Notes: generated from the sequence alone by a model not told the origin. DNA of 64,000 bases from Shouchella hunanensis (GCF_028735875.1 NZ_CP117834.1:248001-312000), one strand, 5' to 3'. Shown: positions 16,615 through 25,750, counted from the stretch's first letter. Numbers and translations are program-made.

Positions 16615-17969
16615 AACTCATCATCTCCTTCTTGCTCCTCTAATTCTCCAGTCTCATCTTCTTGATCCATTTCATCGAAATCACCTTCTTCAAATTCGCC
16701 CTCTTCAAATTCGCCCTCTTCAAATTCGCCCTCTTCAAATTCGCCTTCAATAAATCCTTCTTCATAAAATTCTTCTTCATTGAATTCACTTACCGTAATC
16801 GTCATTCCTTCTGTAACCATTTGCATATAGTCTGCAATCACAAGATCTTCTTCTGTTAGGCCCTCTATGATTTTCACTGAGTAATCATTCGCGTAATCAA
16901 TTTCTATTTCACGACGAACGGCAACGCCGTCTTCATAAACAAAGACAAAGCTCCCCACCTCATCATATTGAACCAACTCCATATCCAGCGTCAGGCCCAT
17001 CTCTTCACTCGTCACAATTTCCGCCATCACTTGATAACCAGGACGTAAATTTTCCGTTTCTCCCTCGGTTATTTTAATCGTTACAGGGTATTGCGAACCA
17101 GACGAATCTCCATACCAATCATCACCCTCTGTTGGAAAATAGGATACATCAATCACTTCACCAGACCAAAATCCGTCTTCAATTGTATCGGAATAAATAG
17201 ACGCAACATGACCGAGCTCCACATCCAACGATTGTCGCTCTGACACATTTCCTGTAATTGTAAATTGAGTCGTATCGGCGATTTCCATTAAAGGCAACGA
17301 GTTTCCTAAATCGTCTGTATTTCCACCTTGATCGTTGATGCTCAGCACTCTTCCGTTAATTGTACTCGTTAACGTCAGCTCTCCTTTTTGCTTTTTCGCT
17401 GTTTCTAATTGATTTTGCAGACGTGAAATGGCATAGTTTTCCGCTTTTTTTTGATCTGCCAATTCTGCCAGTTCAGCATCTAATTCAGCAACCGTTACAA
17501 GAGGTTCTATTTCCGTCCGATCCCCTGTTTCTTCATCTTCAAGATAGGTCGGTTTAACGTCAGGTCCGTTTTTCCGTTTTGTTATCTCCGCCTCTGAAGC
17601 AGTTAAATTACGGATCGTCGTTTGTCCTTGTTCAATCTGTAACTCAAGATCTTGAATTTCAAAATCAATTTCTGTGGTGCTGTATTGTAAGATTGGCGTA
17701 CCTTCTTCTACTTCATCACCCACCTCGACAAGCACTTGATAGGAACCTTGTTCAGTAGAAGGTTGCACGACTTGTCGATTCACTAGCTCAAGTGATCCTG
17801 GCACCATCACGACCGTACTCAAATCCTCATACATAGGCGAAATTAAATCAAACGTTTCCTCATAACTACTTACAGCCAAATCTTTTCCCTTTGTCATACC
17901 ATAAACCGTAAATGTACCAACAGATGCAACAACTAAACTAGCAATGATCCCCTTTTTCCAAGATTTCAT
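16611..17969 (-). CDS. yknX: Membrane-fusion (HlyD/RND-type) protein, YknX-like
   Basis: A 452-residue adaptor with an N-terminal membrane helix (about residues 6-26), a lipoyl/biotinyl-like segment (EVGDEVEEGTPIL), a coiled-coil hairpin (about 110-190) and beta-barrel domains (about 200-370). Such proteins link MacB-type permeases to export across the thick envelope. The C-terminus carries an unusual acidic tail of about 55 residues in which EFEEG is repeated in tandem, then ends in DDEL-type residues. B. subtilis YknX is 377 residues, so the tail is an addition. Confidence 0.85.
   Translation of the reverse strand: MKSWKKGIIASLVVASVGTFTVYGMTKGKDLAVSSYEETFDLISPMYEDLSTVVMVPGSLELVNRQVVQPSTEQGSYQVLVEVGDEVEEGTPILQYSTTEIDFEIQDLELQIEQGQTTIRNLTASEAEITKRKNGPDVKPTYLEDEETGDRTEIEPLVTVAELDAELAELADQKKAENYAISRLQNQLETAKKQKGELTLTSTINGRVLSINDQGGNTDDLGNSLPLMEIADTTQFTITGNVSERQSLDVELGHVASIYSDTIEDGFWSGEVIDVSYFPTEGDDWYGDSSGSQYPVTIKITEGETENLRPGYQVMAEIVTSEEMGLTLDMELVQYDEVGSFVFVYEDGVAVRREIEIDYANDYSVKIIEGLTEEDLVIADYMQMVTEGMTITVSEFNEEEFYEEGFIEGEFEEGEFEEGEFEEGEFEEGDFDEMDQEDETGELEEQEGDDEL
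16684..16748. repeat. 15-bp in-frame tandem repeat in the yknX-like gene
   Basis: Four near-identical copies of CTTCAAATTCGCCCT begin at 16688, 16703, 16718 and 16733; the last differs by one base. Each encodes EFEEG on the minus strand. Copy-number change would keep the frame. Confidence 0.93.
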
Positions 17970-17970
17970 G

Positions 17971-18693
17971 TTACATCATTCCCCCTACTACTTGAAAAAT
18001 AAATACTACTGCATACATACCTATACCAACTGCAATCGCAACAAATCGTTCAAATGCTGCAGTTCGAATTAAACCGATCACAATTAAAATGATAAAGAGC
18101 AACGTCGATATTTCTAAACTTGCTAAAAAGGGATAGAGAATATGCTCTTGATTGACAAACACCGTTGGTGCTGTGTACATATAGCCATATGTTCCGGCGA
18201 TCGTGTTCATAATCATGACATACAAAAAGCCTATACCTACGACGAGTGTAGCAAACACCGTCATGGAATAGAGAGTCCCATACGTAGTATCCCGATTGTG
18301 CATTTTCGCAAACGCAAACAGAAGCAGCGAAAGAAGAGGTGGAACAGCAGCAAATACTCCTAAAACAGCAAGCCATACGATCGCGTTCGTCACAAATGAA
18401 TCTATATTTATACTTGAGAGTGGATCGGGCTCATAGTAATAGTCGTCCATGTACATATCCTCACCATAAAATTCACCCGTTTGAGATGGAACAAGACCAC
18501 CTTGTCCTGCTAAAACAGGAATAAGTAAGCCAATAAGCACGATAGCTAAAATAAAAAACATTGGTCCGAGCGCTTTAGGTTCATAACGAATGCGATCAAA
18601 TTGCTTTATAGGGCTTATAATAAATGAAAAAATATTTGGTTTTTTATAATAATTAGCTTCCTCCATATGGTGTAGCTCACTTCGTTGCTCCAT
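17971..18693 (-). CDS. yknW: Yip1 family membrane protein, YknW-like
   Basis: A 240-residue protein with a cytoplasmic N-terminus and five membrane segments (about residues 42-62, 98-125, 142-168, 190-212 and 218-238). In B. subtilis YknW belongs to the YknWXYZ complex that protects against the SdpC toxin. Same gene order here. An acidic extracellular loop with repeated D/Y (GEDMYMDDYYYEPD) follows the first helix. It is the first gene of the operon; stop and yknX start are separated by one base. Confidence 0.8.
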   Translation of the reverse strand: MEQRSELHHMEEANYYKKPNIFSFIISPIKQFDRIRYEPKALGPMFFILAIVLIGLLIPVLAGQGGLVPSQTGEFYGEDMYMDDYYYEPDPLSSINIDSFVTNAIVWLAVLGVFAAVPPLLSLLLFAFAKMHNRDTTYGTLYSMTVFATLVVGIGFLYVMIMNTIAGTYGYMYTAPTVFVNQEHILYPFLASLEISTLLFIILIVIGLIRTAAFERFVAIAVGIGMYAVVFIFQVVGGMM

Positions 18694-18726
18694 TACACGA
18701 TCCCCTTTTTTCTTTTTATTTCCTTA

Positions 18727-18732
18727 ATTATA
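18727..18732 (-). promoter_or_regulatory. -10 element ahead of the yknW-like operon
   Basis: A perfect TATAAT on the minus strand, about 35 bases before the yknW start. The position 17-18 bases upstream (CCCCTT-like) is a poor -35, suggesting dependence on an activator. Confidence 0.55.
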
Positions 18733-18757
18733 CAAGCATTTCATAAAAAAAGGGGCG

Positions 18758-18775
18758 ACTTTAGAAAAACTTTAG
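18758..18775. promoter_or_regulatory. Candidate direct-repeat operator of the yknW-like operon
   Basis: ACTTTAG occurs at 18758-18764 and again at 18769-18775, an exact 11-base period; on the minus strand it reads CTAAAGT-N4-CTAAAGT. It ends 25 bases upstream of TATAAT, next to the poor -35. This is the geometry of tandem-site response regulators of the OmpR/PhoB class. Confidence 0.5.
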
Positions 18776-18844
18776 AATTTTTTTGTTTAAATGATCACTT
18801 TTTAGGGAATAGTATTCGATTAAACATAATGAGAATTGATCCGT

Positions 18845-18880
18845 TAAAAAACGCCGTCCCCTTATAAGGAGCCGGCGTTT
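18845..18880 (-). terminator. Terminator of the OsmC family gene
   Basis: Minus strand AACGCCGGCTCC-ttat-AAGGGGACGGCGTT followed by TTTT; one bulge in the stem. Confidence 0.85.
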
Positions 18881-18888
18881 GCATTTAT

Positions 18889-19272
18889 CTATATCATTTT
18901 AATGGTTTCTGTAATGTTTATACTCTTGTTCACCGACTGCACAATTGGACAATTTTTCGTCGCTAACTGCAACGCTTTTTCCAATTTCTCGAAATTCGCT
19001 TGAGCGCCTTCAATGATGAAGGTTAGATGGACTTCCGTCACTTCATTTACATTCGCTTCATTTCGAACAACGTCGGCTTCTAGATTAATTGATTTGTACG
19101 AAATGCGCTTCTTATCCAAAATGGTTCGAAACACGCCTCCGCTACAGACGGCAATAGACGAGACAAGTAGTTGGAATGGCCTAAATCCAGCAGATTCATC
19201 ACCACTTATATCGAGCTTTCCGTACGGTAAATCAATTGTGTACCCGATATCTTTCATTTTATAGTTAAGCAA
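18889..19272 (-). CDS. OsmC family protein
   Basis: A 127-residue OsmC/Ohr-fold protein. The family's core is visible: FRPFQLLVSSIAVCSGGVFRTILDKK (about residues 31-56, containing the first redox cysteine) and NCPIVQSVNKSI near the end (second cysteine). OsmC/Ohr proteins reduce organic hydroperoxides, but many small homologues have no tested function. It stands alone, with its own terminator, downstream in the opposite direction to the GrpB gene. Confidence 0.8.
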   Translation of the reverse strand: MLNYKMKDIGYTIDLPYGKLDISGDESAGFRPFQLLVSSIAVCSGGVFRTILDKKRISYKSINLEADVVRNEANVNEVTEVHLTFIIEGAQANFEKLEKALQLATKNCPIVQSVNKSINITETIKMI

Positions 19273-19391
19273 CCTAAATCACTCCTATTCTCTACTTCTA
19301 GTATACGTTACTTCTAAAAGAAAAAACAGTCTATTCATTCCTTAGAAATAGACGTATCATCGTACCTATACTGTTTATATGGAGTGATGCT

Positions 19392-19928
19392 ATGTTTGGT
19401 CTTGAACAAAACCGCGTTTCCCTTTCCCTACACAATGAGCTGTGGAAAGAAGGTTTCCAAAAGGAGAAGCAACGATTAAGTACGATTCTTTATGCGTTTA
19501 CTCCTACGATTGAACACATTGGTTCTACAGCCATCCCTGGTTTAAAAGCAAAGCCTATACTTGACATTTGTATTGGCATCGACACTCTATCACTTTTTCA
19601 TCAATTTCCATTTGAGACACTTCAAAACGATCACTTTCACCGCTTAAAAAATGTTCAGCTTGACGACCGCTTTGTTTTAGCTAAATTCACCGATCAAACG
19701 TACACAAACAAATCGATTGTTTTGCACATTGTTGAAAGAGACTCAACTACTTGTAGCACCCTTCTCTTATTTCGCGATTATTTGAGAAACAATCAGGATG
19801 TCGCGCTTTTATACGAACAGCTTAAACTGTCATTAGCGAAACAATTCCCCACAGATCCAAAGGCATATACAGATGGGAAAAAAGCATTTGTTCAAAAGAT
19901 CTTAAAAAAGGCTGGTGACCACCGATGA
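19392..19928 (+). CDS. GrpB family protein (nucleotidyltransferase-like)
   Basis: A 178-residue member of the GrpB/UPF0157 family, a nucleotidyltransferase-fold group sometimes fused to CoaE. The signature EHIGSTAIPGLKAKPILDI lies near residue 36. The start ATG follows GGAGTGATGCT. Its last codons overlap the start of the cupin gene (ATGA), so the two are translationally coupled. No specific substrate is known. Confidence 0.85.
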   Translation: MFGLEQNRVSLSLHNELWKEGFQKEKQRLSTILYAFTPTIEHIGSTAIPGLKAKPILDICIGIDTLSLFHQFPFETLQNDHFHRLKNVQLDDRFVLAKFTDQTYTNKSIVLHIVERDSTTCSTLLLFRDYLRNNQDVALLYEQLKLSLAKQFPTDPKAYTDGKKAFVQKILKKAGDHR

Positions 19929-20242
19929 ACGTTGTCGAACTTACCGGAAAACACATTACCCACTACCAATCAAATGTACTATCCTTCCCCCTTGCACTTA
20001 CAAAAGAAGCTACTCACATTCAACTAATGGCTCTGCAAAAAGGCAACAAAATTGGCATGCATAGAGCGGCAACGTCCCAACGACTATACTGTGTAAGTGG
20101 CTTGTTAGAAGTACGTAATGAATTCAGTCTTGAATTAGTCAAGCCTTTTCACTTTGTTGAGTGGGAACGAGGTGAACTTCATGAAACACTTGCACTAGAA
20201 GACGCACAAATCATCGTCATCGAAACCATTTCATTTAGCTAG
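19925..20242 (+). CDS. Cupin-like protein
   Basis: A 105-residue, mainly beta-strand protein resembling a single cupin barrel: an early GNKIGMHRA segment followed by LYCVSGLLEVR and later WERGELHET. The usual metal-binding histidine cluster is incomplete, so metal binding is uncertain. It overlaps the GrpB gene by four bases and ends at the shared terminator with thrS. It may serve as a ligand-binding partner of the GrpB protein (inference). Confidence 0.55.
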   Translation: MNVVELTGKHITHYQSNVLSFPLALTKEATHIQLMALQKGNKIGMHRAATSQRLYCVSGLLEVRNEFSLELVKPFHFVEWERGELHETLALEDAQIIVIETISFS

Positions 20243-20285
20243 TGGAAATTGATGCCAGACCATTAAAATTCATTTAAGAGATTGT

Positions 20286-20322
20286 AAAAAGGCTGGCATT
20301 AAGAAATCTCAATGCCAGCCTT
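20286..20322. terminator. Bidirectional terminator between cupin gene and thrS
   Basis: AAGGCTGGCATT..AATGCCAGCCTT, a 12-bp stem; TTTTT follows it on the minus strand (thrS) and TTCATTTTT on the plus strand. Confidence 0.92.
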
Positions 20323-20327
20323 CATTT

Positions 20328-22247
20328 TTACTTACGTGCCTCCGCTTTAATCATGTCGACAAACGTTTGTAACGCTTGTGATTCAGATTGACTTTCACCA
20401 TATTTACGAATATTAACAGTGTCTGCTTCTAGTTCTTTATCACCTAGAACAAGCATGTAAGGAATTTTTTGCATTTGTGACTCACGAATCTTGTAGCCGA
20501 GCTTTTCGTCTCGGTCATCAATTTCTACGCGAACACCAACGGCTTGCAATGCTTCTTGTACTTGTTTCGTATAGTTTAAGTGCACTTCATTTGAAACCGG
20601 AATGAGTTGAACTTGTACAGGTGCTAACCATGTTGGTAAAGCCCCTTTGTATTCTTCGAGTAAGAAGGCAACAAATCGTTCCATTGTGGAAACAACTCCA
20701 CGGTGAACGACAACAGGACGATGCTGCTTCCCATCTTCGCCTACATATGTTAAATCAAAACGCTCAGGGAGCAAGAAATCAAGCTGAACAGTTGATAACG
20801 TTTCTTCTTTCCCAAGTGCGGTTTTCACTTGAACATCTAGTTTCGGACCATAAAAAGCCGCTTCACCAATCGCCTCATAATAAGTAGCACCGAGAGCATC
20901 CATTGCTTCTTTTAACATGGATTGGGCTTTAGTCCACATCTCATCGTCATCAAAATACTTTTCTTTATCTTCAGGATCACGATAAGATAACCGGAATGAA
21001 TAATTTTCTAAACCAAAATCTTTGTAAACTTCTTGAACAAGACGAACAACACGAACAAATTCATCTTTAATCTGGTCAGGGCGACAGAAAATATGTGCAT
21101 CATTTAGAGTCATTCCTCTTACACGCTGTAATCCTGAAACCGCTCCTGACATTTCATAACGATGCTGCATTCCAAGTTCAGCAATGCGTAAAGGAAGCTG
21201 ACGATAGCTTCTCATATCTTGTTTATAAACCATCATATGGTGTGGACAGTTCATTGGACGGAGCACGAGGGTTTCGTTATCCATTTCCATCGGCGGGAAC
21301 ATATCATCGCTGTAATGCTCCCAGTGACCTGATGTTTTGTATAGTTCAGATGAACCTAAAATCGGTGTATACACATGCTGGTAACCAAGACGCTCTTCTT
21401 TATCAACAATGTATCGTTCAATAATACGACGAATTGTCGCACCTTTAGGCAACCAAAGCGGCAACCCTTGTCCTACTTTTTGGGATAACGCGAAAATACC
21501 GAGCTCTTTTCCTAATTTACGGTGGTCACGCTCTTTTGCTTCTTCAAGCATTTGTAAGTGAGCTTTTAAGTCTTCTTTCGAAAAGAAGGCCGTTCCATAA
21601 ATCCGTTGTAACATCTTATTTTTAGAGTCACCACGCCAATAAGCACCTGCTGTTGACAACAGTTTAAATTCTTTTATTTTGTTCGTTGAAGGGACATGGA
21701 TTCCTCGACATAAATCAAAAAACTCACCTTGCTTATAAATCGTAACCTTTTCATCCTCTGGAATGGCTTCAATTAATTCAAGCTTATACGGATCATTTAT
21801 TTCTTTAAAGCGAGCAATGGCTTCTTCTCGACTAACAACTTCACGAATGATTTCTAAATTCTCACCAACAATCTTCTTCATTTCTTTTTCAATTTTTGGT
21901 AAGTCCTCAGCTGTTATAGACTCATCGGCATCAATGTCATAATAGAAGCCCCCCTCAATAACTGGTCCAACTCCGAGCTGCACGTTAGGGAACAAACGTT
22001 TCACTGCTTGAGCTAGTAGATGGGCGGTACTATGACGCATGATCTCCAGTGCTTCTTCTGAAGATGCTGTAACGATTTCAATCGTGCCATCGTTTGGTAG
22101 TGGTGTTTTCAAGTCGATCAAATCGCCATTCAACTTTCCTGCTAACGCTTTTTTCTTAAGTCCTGGGCTAATTGAAGCTGCGATCGCTTCTGTAGATGTA
22201 CCACTTGGAAATTCTTTTTTAGCTCCATCTGGAAATACAAACTCCAT
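20328..22247 (-). CDS. thrS: Threonine-tRNA ligase
   Basis: A 639-residue class II synthetase. Domains in order: TGS (about 1-62), the second additional domain/editing region with [16 protein letters not shown] (about residue 72), the catalytic core with [24 protein letters not shown] (zinc cysteine) and [21 protein letters not shown], and an anticodon-binding domain from about 540. Length matches B. subtilis ThrS. It is preceded by a threonine T-box leader and promoter. Confidence 0.98.
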   Translation of the reverse strand: MEFVFPDGAKKEFPSGTSTEAIAASISPGLKKKALAGKLNGDLIDLKTPLPNDGTIEIVTASSEEALEIMRHSTAHLLAQAVKRLFPNVQLGVGPVIEGGFYYDIDADESITAEDLPKIEKEMKKIVGENLEIIREVVSREEAIARFKEINDPYKLELIEAIPEDEKVTIYKQGEFFDLCRGIHVPSTNKIKEFKLLSTAGAYWRGDSKNKMLQRIYGTAFFSKEDLKAHLQMLEEAKERDHRKLGKELGIFALSQKVGQGLPLWLPKGATIRRIIERYIVDKEERLGYQHVYTPILGSSELYKTSGHWEHYSDDMFPPMEMDNETLVLRPMNCPHHMMVYKQDMRSYRQLPLRIAELGMQHRYEMSGAVSGLQRVRGMTLNDAHIFCRPDQIKDEFVRVVRLVQEVYKDFGLENYSFRLSYRDPEDKEKYFDDDEMWTKAQSMLKEAMDALGATYYEAIGEAAFYGPKLDVQVKTALGKEETLSTVQLDFLLPERFDLTYVGEDGKQHRPVVVHRGVVSTMERFVAFLLEEYKGALPTWLAPVQVQLIPVSNEVHLNYTKQVQEALQAVGVRVEIDDRDEKLGYKIRESQMQKIPYMLVLGDKELEADTVNIRKYGESQSESQALQTFVDMIKAEARK

Positions 22248-22283
22248 GTGTATTCATCCTTTCTTCTTCGCTTTTTTTCAAAT

Positions 22284-22510
22284 AAAAAAACACTCGTTCC
22301 TCTAAAAAGGGACGAGTGTGGTTTCGTGGTTCCACCCTAATACAATACTCTACATACACATAACGGTTGCGGGCCGGCTTCGATTACTTGTTTTCACCGA
22401 AGCAGTTCAAAGGTGGTAATGATTCAATCGTACTTAGGAGCTTCCAGCCTAGACTCCATTCTCTAGTAAGCCATCATTTGAAACATCTTGTCCTTCTCAT
22501 CACTTTTTAC
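22284..22510 (-). promoter_or_regulatory. T-box leader (tRNA-Thr) of thrS
   Basis: Minus strand T-box sequence TTAGGGTGGAACCACG (22325-22340), a candidate specifier ACC in ATTACCACC (near 22420), and a terminator ACACTCGTCCC/GGAACGAGTGT followed by TTTTTTT (22284-22320). Confidence 0.9.
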
Positions 22511-22523
22511 TTTACTTCTTCAC

Positions 22524-22553
22524 ATTATACATAGACGCATAGGCAGAATGCAA
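22524..22553 (-). promoter_or_regulatory. Sigma-A promoter of thrS
   Basis: TTGCAT, an 18-base spacer and TATAAT on the minus strand, immediately before the T-box leader. Confidence 0.8.
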
Positions 22554-22569
22554 GTCTATTTTCGTCTTC

Positions 22570-23427
22570 TTACTTGCTTGTTGTCGCATACCGTTCGAAT
22601 GGATACACTTTTAACCGCTCTTGGTAAATGGATTGAATAAGTAAAATGGTATGATGGTCCGGCTGTTTTGTGAACAAGTAGATGTATTCTGGGGACATTT
22701 CAATGAGGGCAAGAATGAGGTACTCCATTTTCCCTGCAACCGTATGGTCGCCTGTTCTTTCAGCCATATAGAAGTGACATTCATCCTTTGTTAGTTCTCG
22801 AAATGCATCATCATAAAAACGGAACGTCTCATCGTGCACTAGATAAATAACACGCCGCTTCGTTTTTTGCTGTCCAACAGTCTGACGAATGACATCAAGA
22901 GTTGTTTGATGTTCTTGTTCTAGCCAATATTCGTCCACCGCTAATTCTAAACAATCCATCACAATTTCCGTGTATGCTTTCATTCTGAATGTTAGAAACG
23001 GTTCATAAAAAAGTGAATCCTGTGCCTTCAATTGGTATAAAAAAGCTGTATAGAGCGCTGTACATCGACTGCTTGCCAGCCTTTTACTAACAACGTCTTC
23101 TCGATCTTCGTTTAACATCGCTTGCGCAATGGAGATCACTTGTTTTTGTTCTTCTTCTACTAAATTGTACTCATTATAGGCAAACTGGTTTAGCAAAAGG
23201 TGTTCCTTTGTTTCAATGACATCTTCTGTTAAAAGCGCTGCTAAAAAACTATAGTAAGGGTCATCTGATTGATCTGTCTCATCGGTAAGGAGAAACCGTA
23301 GTTCATTCCCTTCTCTTTGTTCCATTGTGGCATTTATGCCGAGTTCATGAAATTGTTTAATGGATTTAGCTATTTTTTTAGCTAGTCTATCATAATTGCC
23401 TTTGTCTTCAAAATAAATTGCAAGCAA
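22570..23427 (-). CDS. ytxC: Putative sporulation protein YtxC
   Basis: About 285 residues of the YtxC family, found in endospore formers next to thrS and dnaI. No catalytic motif is visible; the protein is soluble and mostly helical, with one acidic EEEQKQ stretch. Two TTG codons open the frame: one at 23433 lies only two bases after AGGGGG, the next at 23427 lies eight bases away and is preferred (MLAIYFEDKG). Its own terminator is not obvious. Confidence 0.75.
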   Translation of the reverse strand: MLAIYFEDKGNYDRLAKKIAKSIKQFHELGINATMEQREGNELRFLLTDETDQSDDPYYSFLAALLTEDVIETKEHLLLNQFAYNEYNLVEEEQKQVISIAQAMLNEDREDVVSKRLASSRCTALYTAFLYQLKAQDSLFYEPFLTFRMKAYTEIVMDCLELAVDEYWLEQEHQTTLDVIRQTVGQQKTKRRVIYLVHDETFRFYDDAFRELTKDECHFYMAERTGDHTVAGKMEYLILALIEMSPEYIYLFTKQPDHHTILLIQSIYQERLKVYPFERYATTSK

Positions 23428-23532
23428 ACTCAAGTCCCCCTAACATCCCGCATACTCTTCTTTCTTCACACTTTACTTTTAACGTATGTATTAAAGAGAA
23501 GAAACATGCCTTCCGAATGCAGAGGCTATTAT

Positions 23533-23574
23533 AAAAAATAAATGCCCTTGAGCGCCAAGCACTCAAGAGCATTT
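23533..23574 (-). terminator. Terminator of mqnC
   Basis: Minus strand AAATGCTCTTGAG..CTCAAGGGCATTT followed by ATTTTTTAT. Confidence 0.85.
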
Positions 23575-23581
23575 ACATTCG

Positions 23582-24694
23582 TTAATTTTGCATGACAAAA
23601 TCTTTATCAACAGTCTCATCGCCTTCAAAACGGTGAAGGATGTCATACTTTGTATTTCGCTGAGCTGGAATCTTACCAGCTTCGCGAATCAGTTTTAGGG
23701 TTAAGTTGGAATTGACCTTATGTGTTGTGTTCGCAGCAGACACAACATTTTCTTCCATCATCGTACTTCCAAAGTCATTACAGCCAAAATGCAATGATTT
23801 CTTTCCAACTTCAGGGCCCATTGTTACCCAAGAAGACTGGAAATTAGCAATGTTATCAAGGAAAATACGAGAAATTGCCACATTCTTTAAATAGTCTTCA
23901 GGCGTTAATTTTTCTAAACGTCGTAAACCTGTGTTTTCAGGCTGCAATAACCATGAAATAAACGCAGTAAAGCAACCTGTTTCGTCTTGAGCATCACGAA
24001 CGCGTTGTAAATGAAGCGCCCGCTCCTCGAATGACTCGCCAAAACCGATAACCATTGTTGCTGATCCAAACATACCGACTTTTTTTGATGCCTTCATGGC
24101 TTCTAACCATTGATCGGCAGTTACTTTCAAACGGCTAACACGCATTCTTGTTTCCTCTGTAAGAATTTCTGCGCCACCGCCTGGCATTGAATCAAGTCCT
24201 GCTTCATGAAGTTCACGCAATACATCTTCAACAGACATATCCATTACTTCTGCTATCTTCCATATTTCAGCTGGCGAGAACGAATGCATCCAAATGTTAG
24301 GAAACCTTTTTTTGATTCCTTTTAAGAGGTCTGTATAATAATCGAGTTTTAAATTGGGATTGGTTCCACCCTGCATTAAGATTTCTGTTCCACCAACGTC
24401 TTCTGTTTCTTTTATTTTTTGAAAGATTACTTCATCATCAAGAACGTAGCCGTCTTTATGATTTGGCGGACGATAAAAGGCGCAAAACGAACAATACGTA
24501 TCACAAAAGTTTGTATAATTGACATTACGTCCAATTACAAATGTTGTCACTGGCTCAGGGTGCCATTGCTTCATTATTGCGTCTGCCGCTCGTCCTAATT
24601 TATCTAAGTCATCACATTTATAAAGTTCCACAGCATCTTCCATGGAAATACGTTCGCCGTTAACGGCTCTTTCTAGAATCGCATCTACGCTCAT
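23582..24694 (-). CDS. mqnC: Cyclic dehypoxanthinyl futalosine synthase MqnC
   Basis: A radical-SAM enzyme that cyclises dehypoxanthine futalosine in the futalosine route to menaquinone. The [4Fe-4S] triad CDTYCSFC gives Cys64, Cys68 and Cys71 (CX3CX2C). Further family motifs are GRNVNYTN just before it, GGTEILMQGGTNP, and LDSMPGGGAEIL. The start is the ATG giving MSVDAIL, seven bases after GGGGGT, and not an upstream in-frame ATG; length is 370. B. subtilis makes menaquinone by the men genes and lacks this gene, so its presence next to dnaI is a real difference. No other mqn gene is in the window. Confidence 0.88.
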   Translation of the reverse strand: MSVDAILERAVNGERISMEDAVELYKCDDLDKLGRAADAIMKQWHPEPVTTFVIGRNVNYTNFCDTYCSFCAFYRPPNHKDGYVLDDEVIFQKIKETEDVGGTEILMQGGTNPNLKLDYYTDLLKGIKKRFPNIWMHSFSPAEIWKIAEVMDMSVEDVLRELHEAGLDSMPGGGAEILTEETRMRVSRLKVTADQWLEAMKASKKVGMFGSATMVIGFGESFEERALHLQRVRDAQDETGCFTAFISWLLQPENTGLRRLEKLTPEDYLKNVAISRIFLDNIANFQSSWVTMGPEVGKKSLHFGCNDFGSTMMEENVVSAANTTHKVNSNLTLKLIREAGKIPAQRNTKYDILHRFEGDETVDKDFVMQN

Positions 24695-24794
24695 CTCTTG
24701 TACCCCCAAGCACAAATAAATAGTCTAGTAGTCTCTATAATCGTATCATAGTTATTCTTAAACTTCCAATTCAATCGGCTTCAATGCTCTATAT

Positions 24795-24822
24795 AAAAAG
24801 AAGGAAGGGATGACGCTCCCCT
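24795..24822 (-). terminator. Likely terminator after dnaI
   Basis: Minus strand GGAGGGG-agcgtcat-CCCTTCC followed by TTCTTTTTAT; the T run is interrupted. Confidence 0.6.
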
Positions 24823-24823
24823 C

Positions 24824-25750
24824 CTAACTTCGGCGATTTTTTCCTTTTACTTCAACAAGAGTTGTAAAGTGCTTGATTCGTTCCATGATCCGTTTCGCTT
24901 TCAATTCTTCTGTTCCACCTTTATCCGAATAGGATAACTGAACTTCCAACTCATCGTAATCATAATTTGATGTAAAAACAGTGGGCAATCGCTCTGACAT
25001 GCGATACTGCATAATAGGACCAAGGATTTCGTCTCTCGTCCACGCTGTTGTTGTTTCCGCTCCAATGTCATCTAACATAAGAACCGGTACTTTACGAACC
25101 GCTTCTAATTTCTCTTGAAAGGTACCATCTCCAATAGCAGCCTTCATCTCGCGAAAGAAATCAGGTGTATAAATAAGTGCGCTTTGAATACGACTTTCTT
25201 TCAAATCATTAGCGATTGCACCTAATAAATAAGATTTACCGACACCAAATTTCCCATGTAAATATAAGCCGTGACCATCCTCTCCAGGCTGTGCTGTTGA
25301 AGCAAATTTAATCGCTTCCGTTATTGCCTTTGTTCGATCAGAATCCTGCTCTATAAGGTCAAAAGTTGCTTCTAACACATCTTTTGGAATATAAAAAGAT
25401 TGGATCAAGCCTTGCTGAAGCTTTTTTTCTTCATCATCCAGTTTAAGTGGACATTTAGAATACGTTAGCTCCAAACTACCTCTTTCCACGTAGACACTTG
25501 GACGATACCCTTGCATCATATTAGGACAGTTTTCCAAACCTGGACAGGTTTCACAATGCTCCCGTTCCTTTTTAAATTCATAGAGTTTGCTTAAACCGCG
25601 ATCGATCATGTCTTCAGTCACTTCATTCGCTTCACGTAAAAATGATTGAACTGGTTTCGACATCACGACTCGTTTTTTTTGTTCTGCGATTTGTTTTTGA
25701 AGTCTTCCGCCTTTATCAATGGCAGCAAACGATTTTTGAATGGAATCCAT
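24824..25750 (-). CDS. dnaI: Primosomal protein DnaI (helicase loader)
   Basis: The AAA+ ATPase that loads the replicative helicase DnaC during initiation and restart. The N-terminal domain contains the zinc-binding cluster CETCPGLENC (about residue 62); the C-terminal ATPase shows Walker A GKFGVGKSYL (near residue 165) and Walker B VLMLDDIG. Length 308 is close to B. subtilis DnaI (311). It starts directly after the dnaB stop and is translationally coupled to it. Confidence 0.95.
   Translation of the reverse strand: MDSIQKSFAAIDKGGRLQKQIAEQKKRVVMSKPVQSFLREANEVTEDMIDRGLSKLYEFKKEREHCETCPGLENCPNMMQGYRPSVYVERGSLELTYSKCPLKLDDEEKKLQQGLIQSFYIPKDVLEATFDLIEQDSDRTKAITEAIKFASTAQPGEDGHGLYLHGKFGVGKSYLLGAIANDLKESRIQSALIYTPDFFREMKAAIGDGTFQEKLEAVRKVPVLMLDDIGAETTTAWTRDEILGPIMQYRMSERLPTVFTSNYDYDELEVQLSYSDKGGTEELKAKRIMERIKHFTTLVEVKGKNRRS

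Noticed and set aside
16684-16748. Tandem 15-base repeats as a possible CRISPR array
   Set aside because: No spacers: the units are contiguous, in-frame and encode EFEEG.
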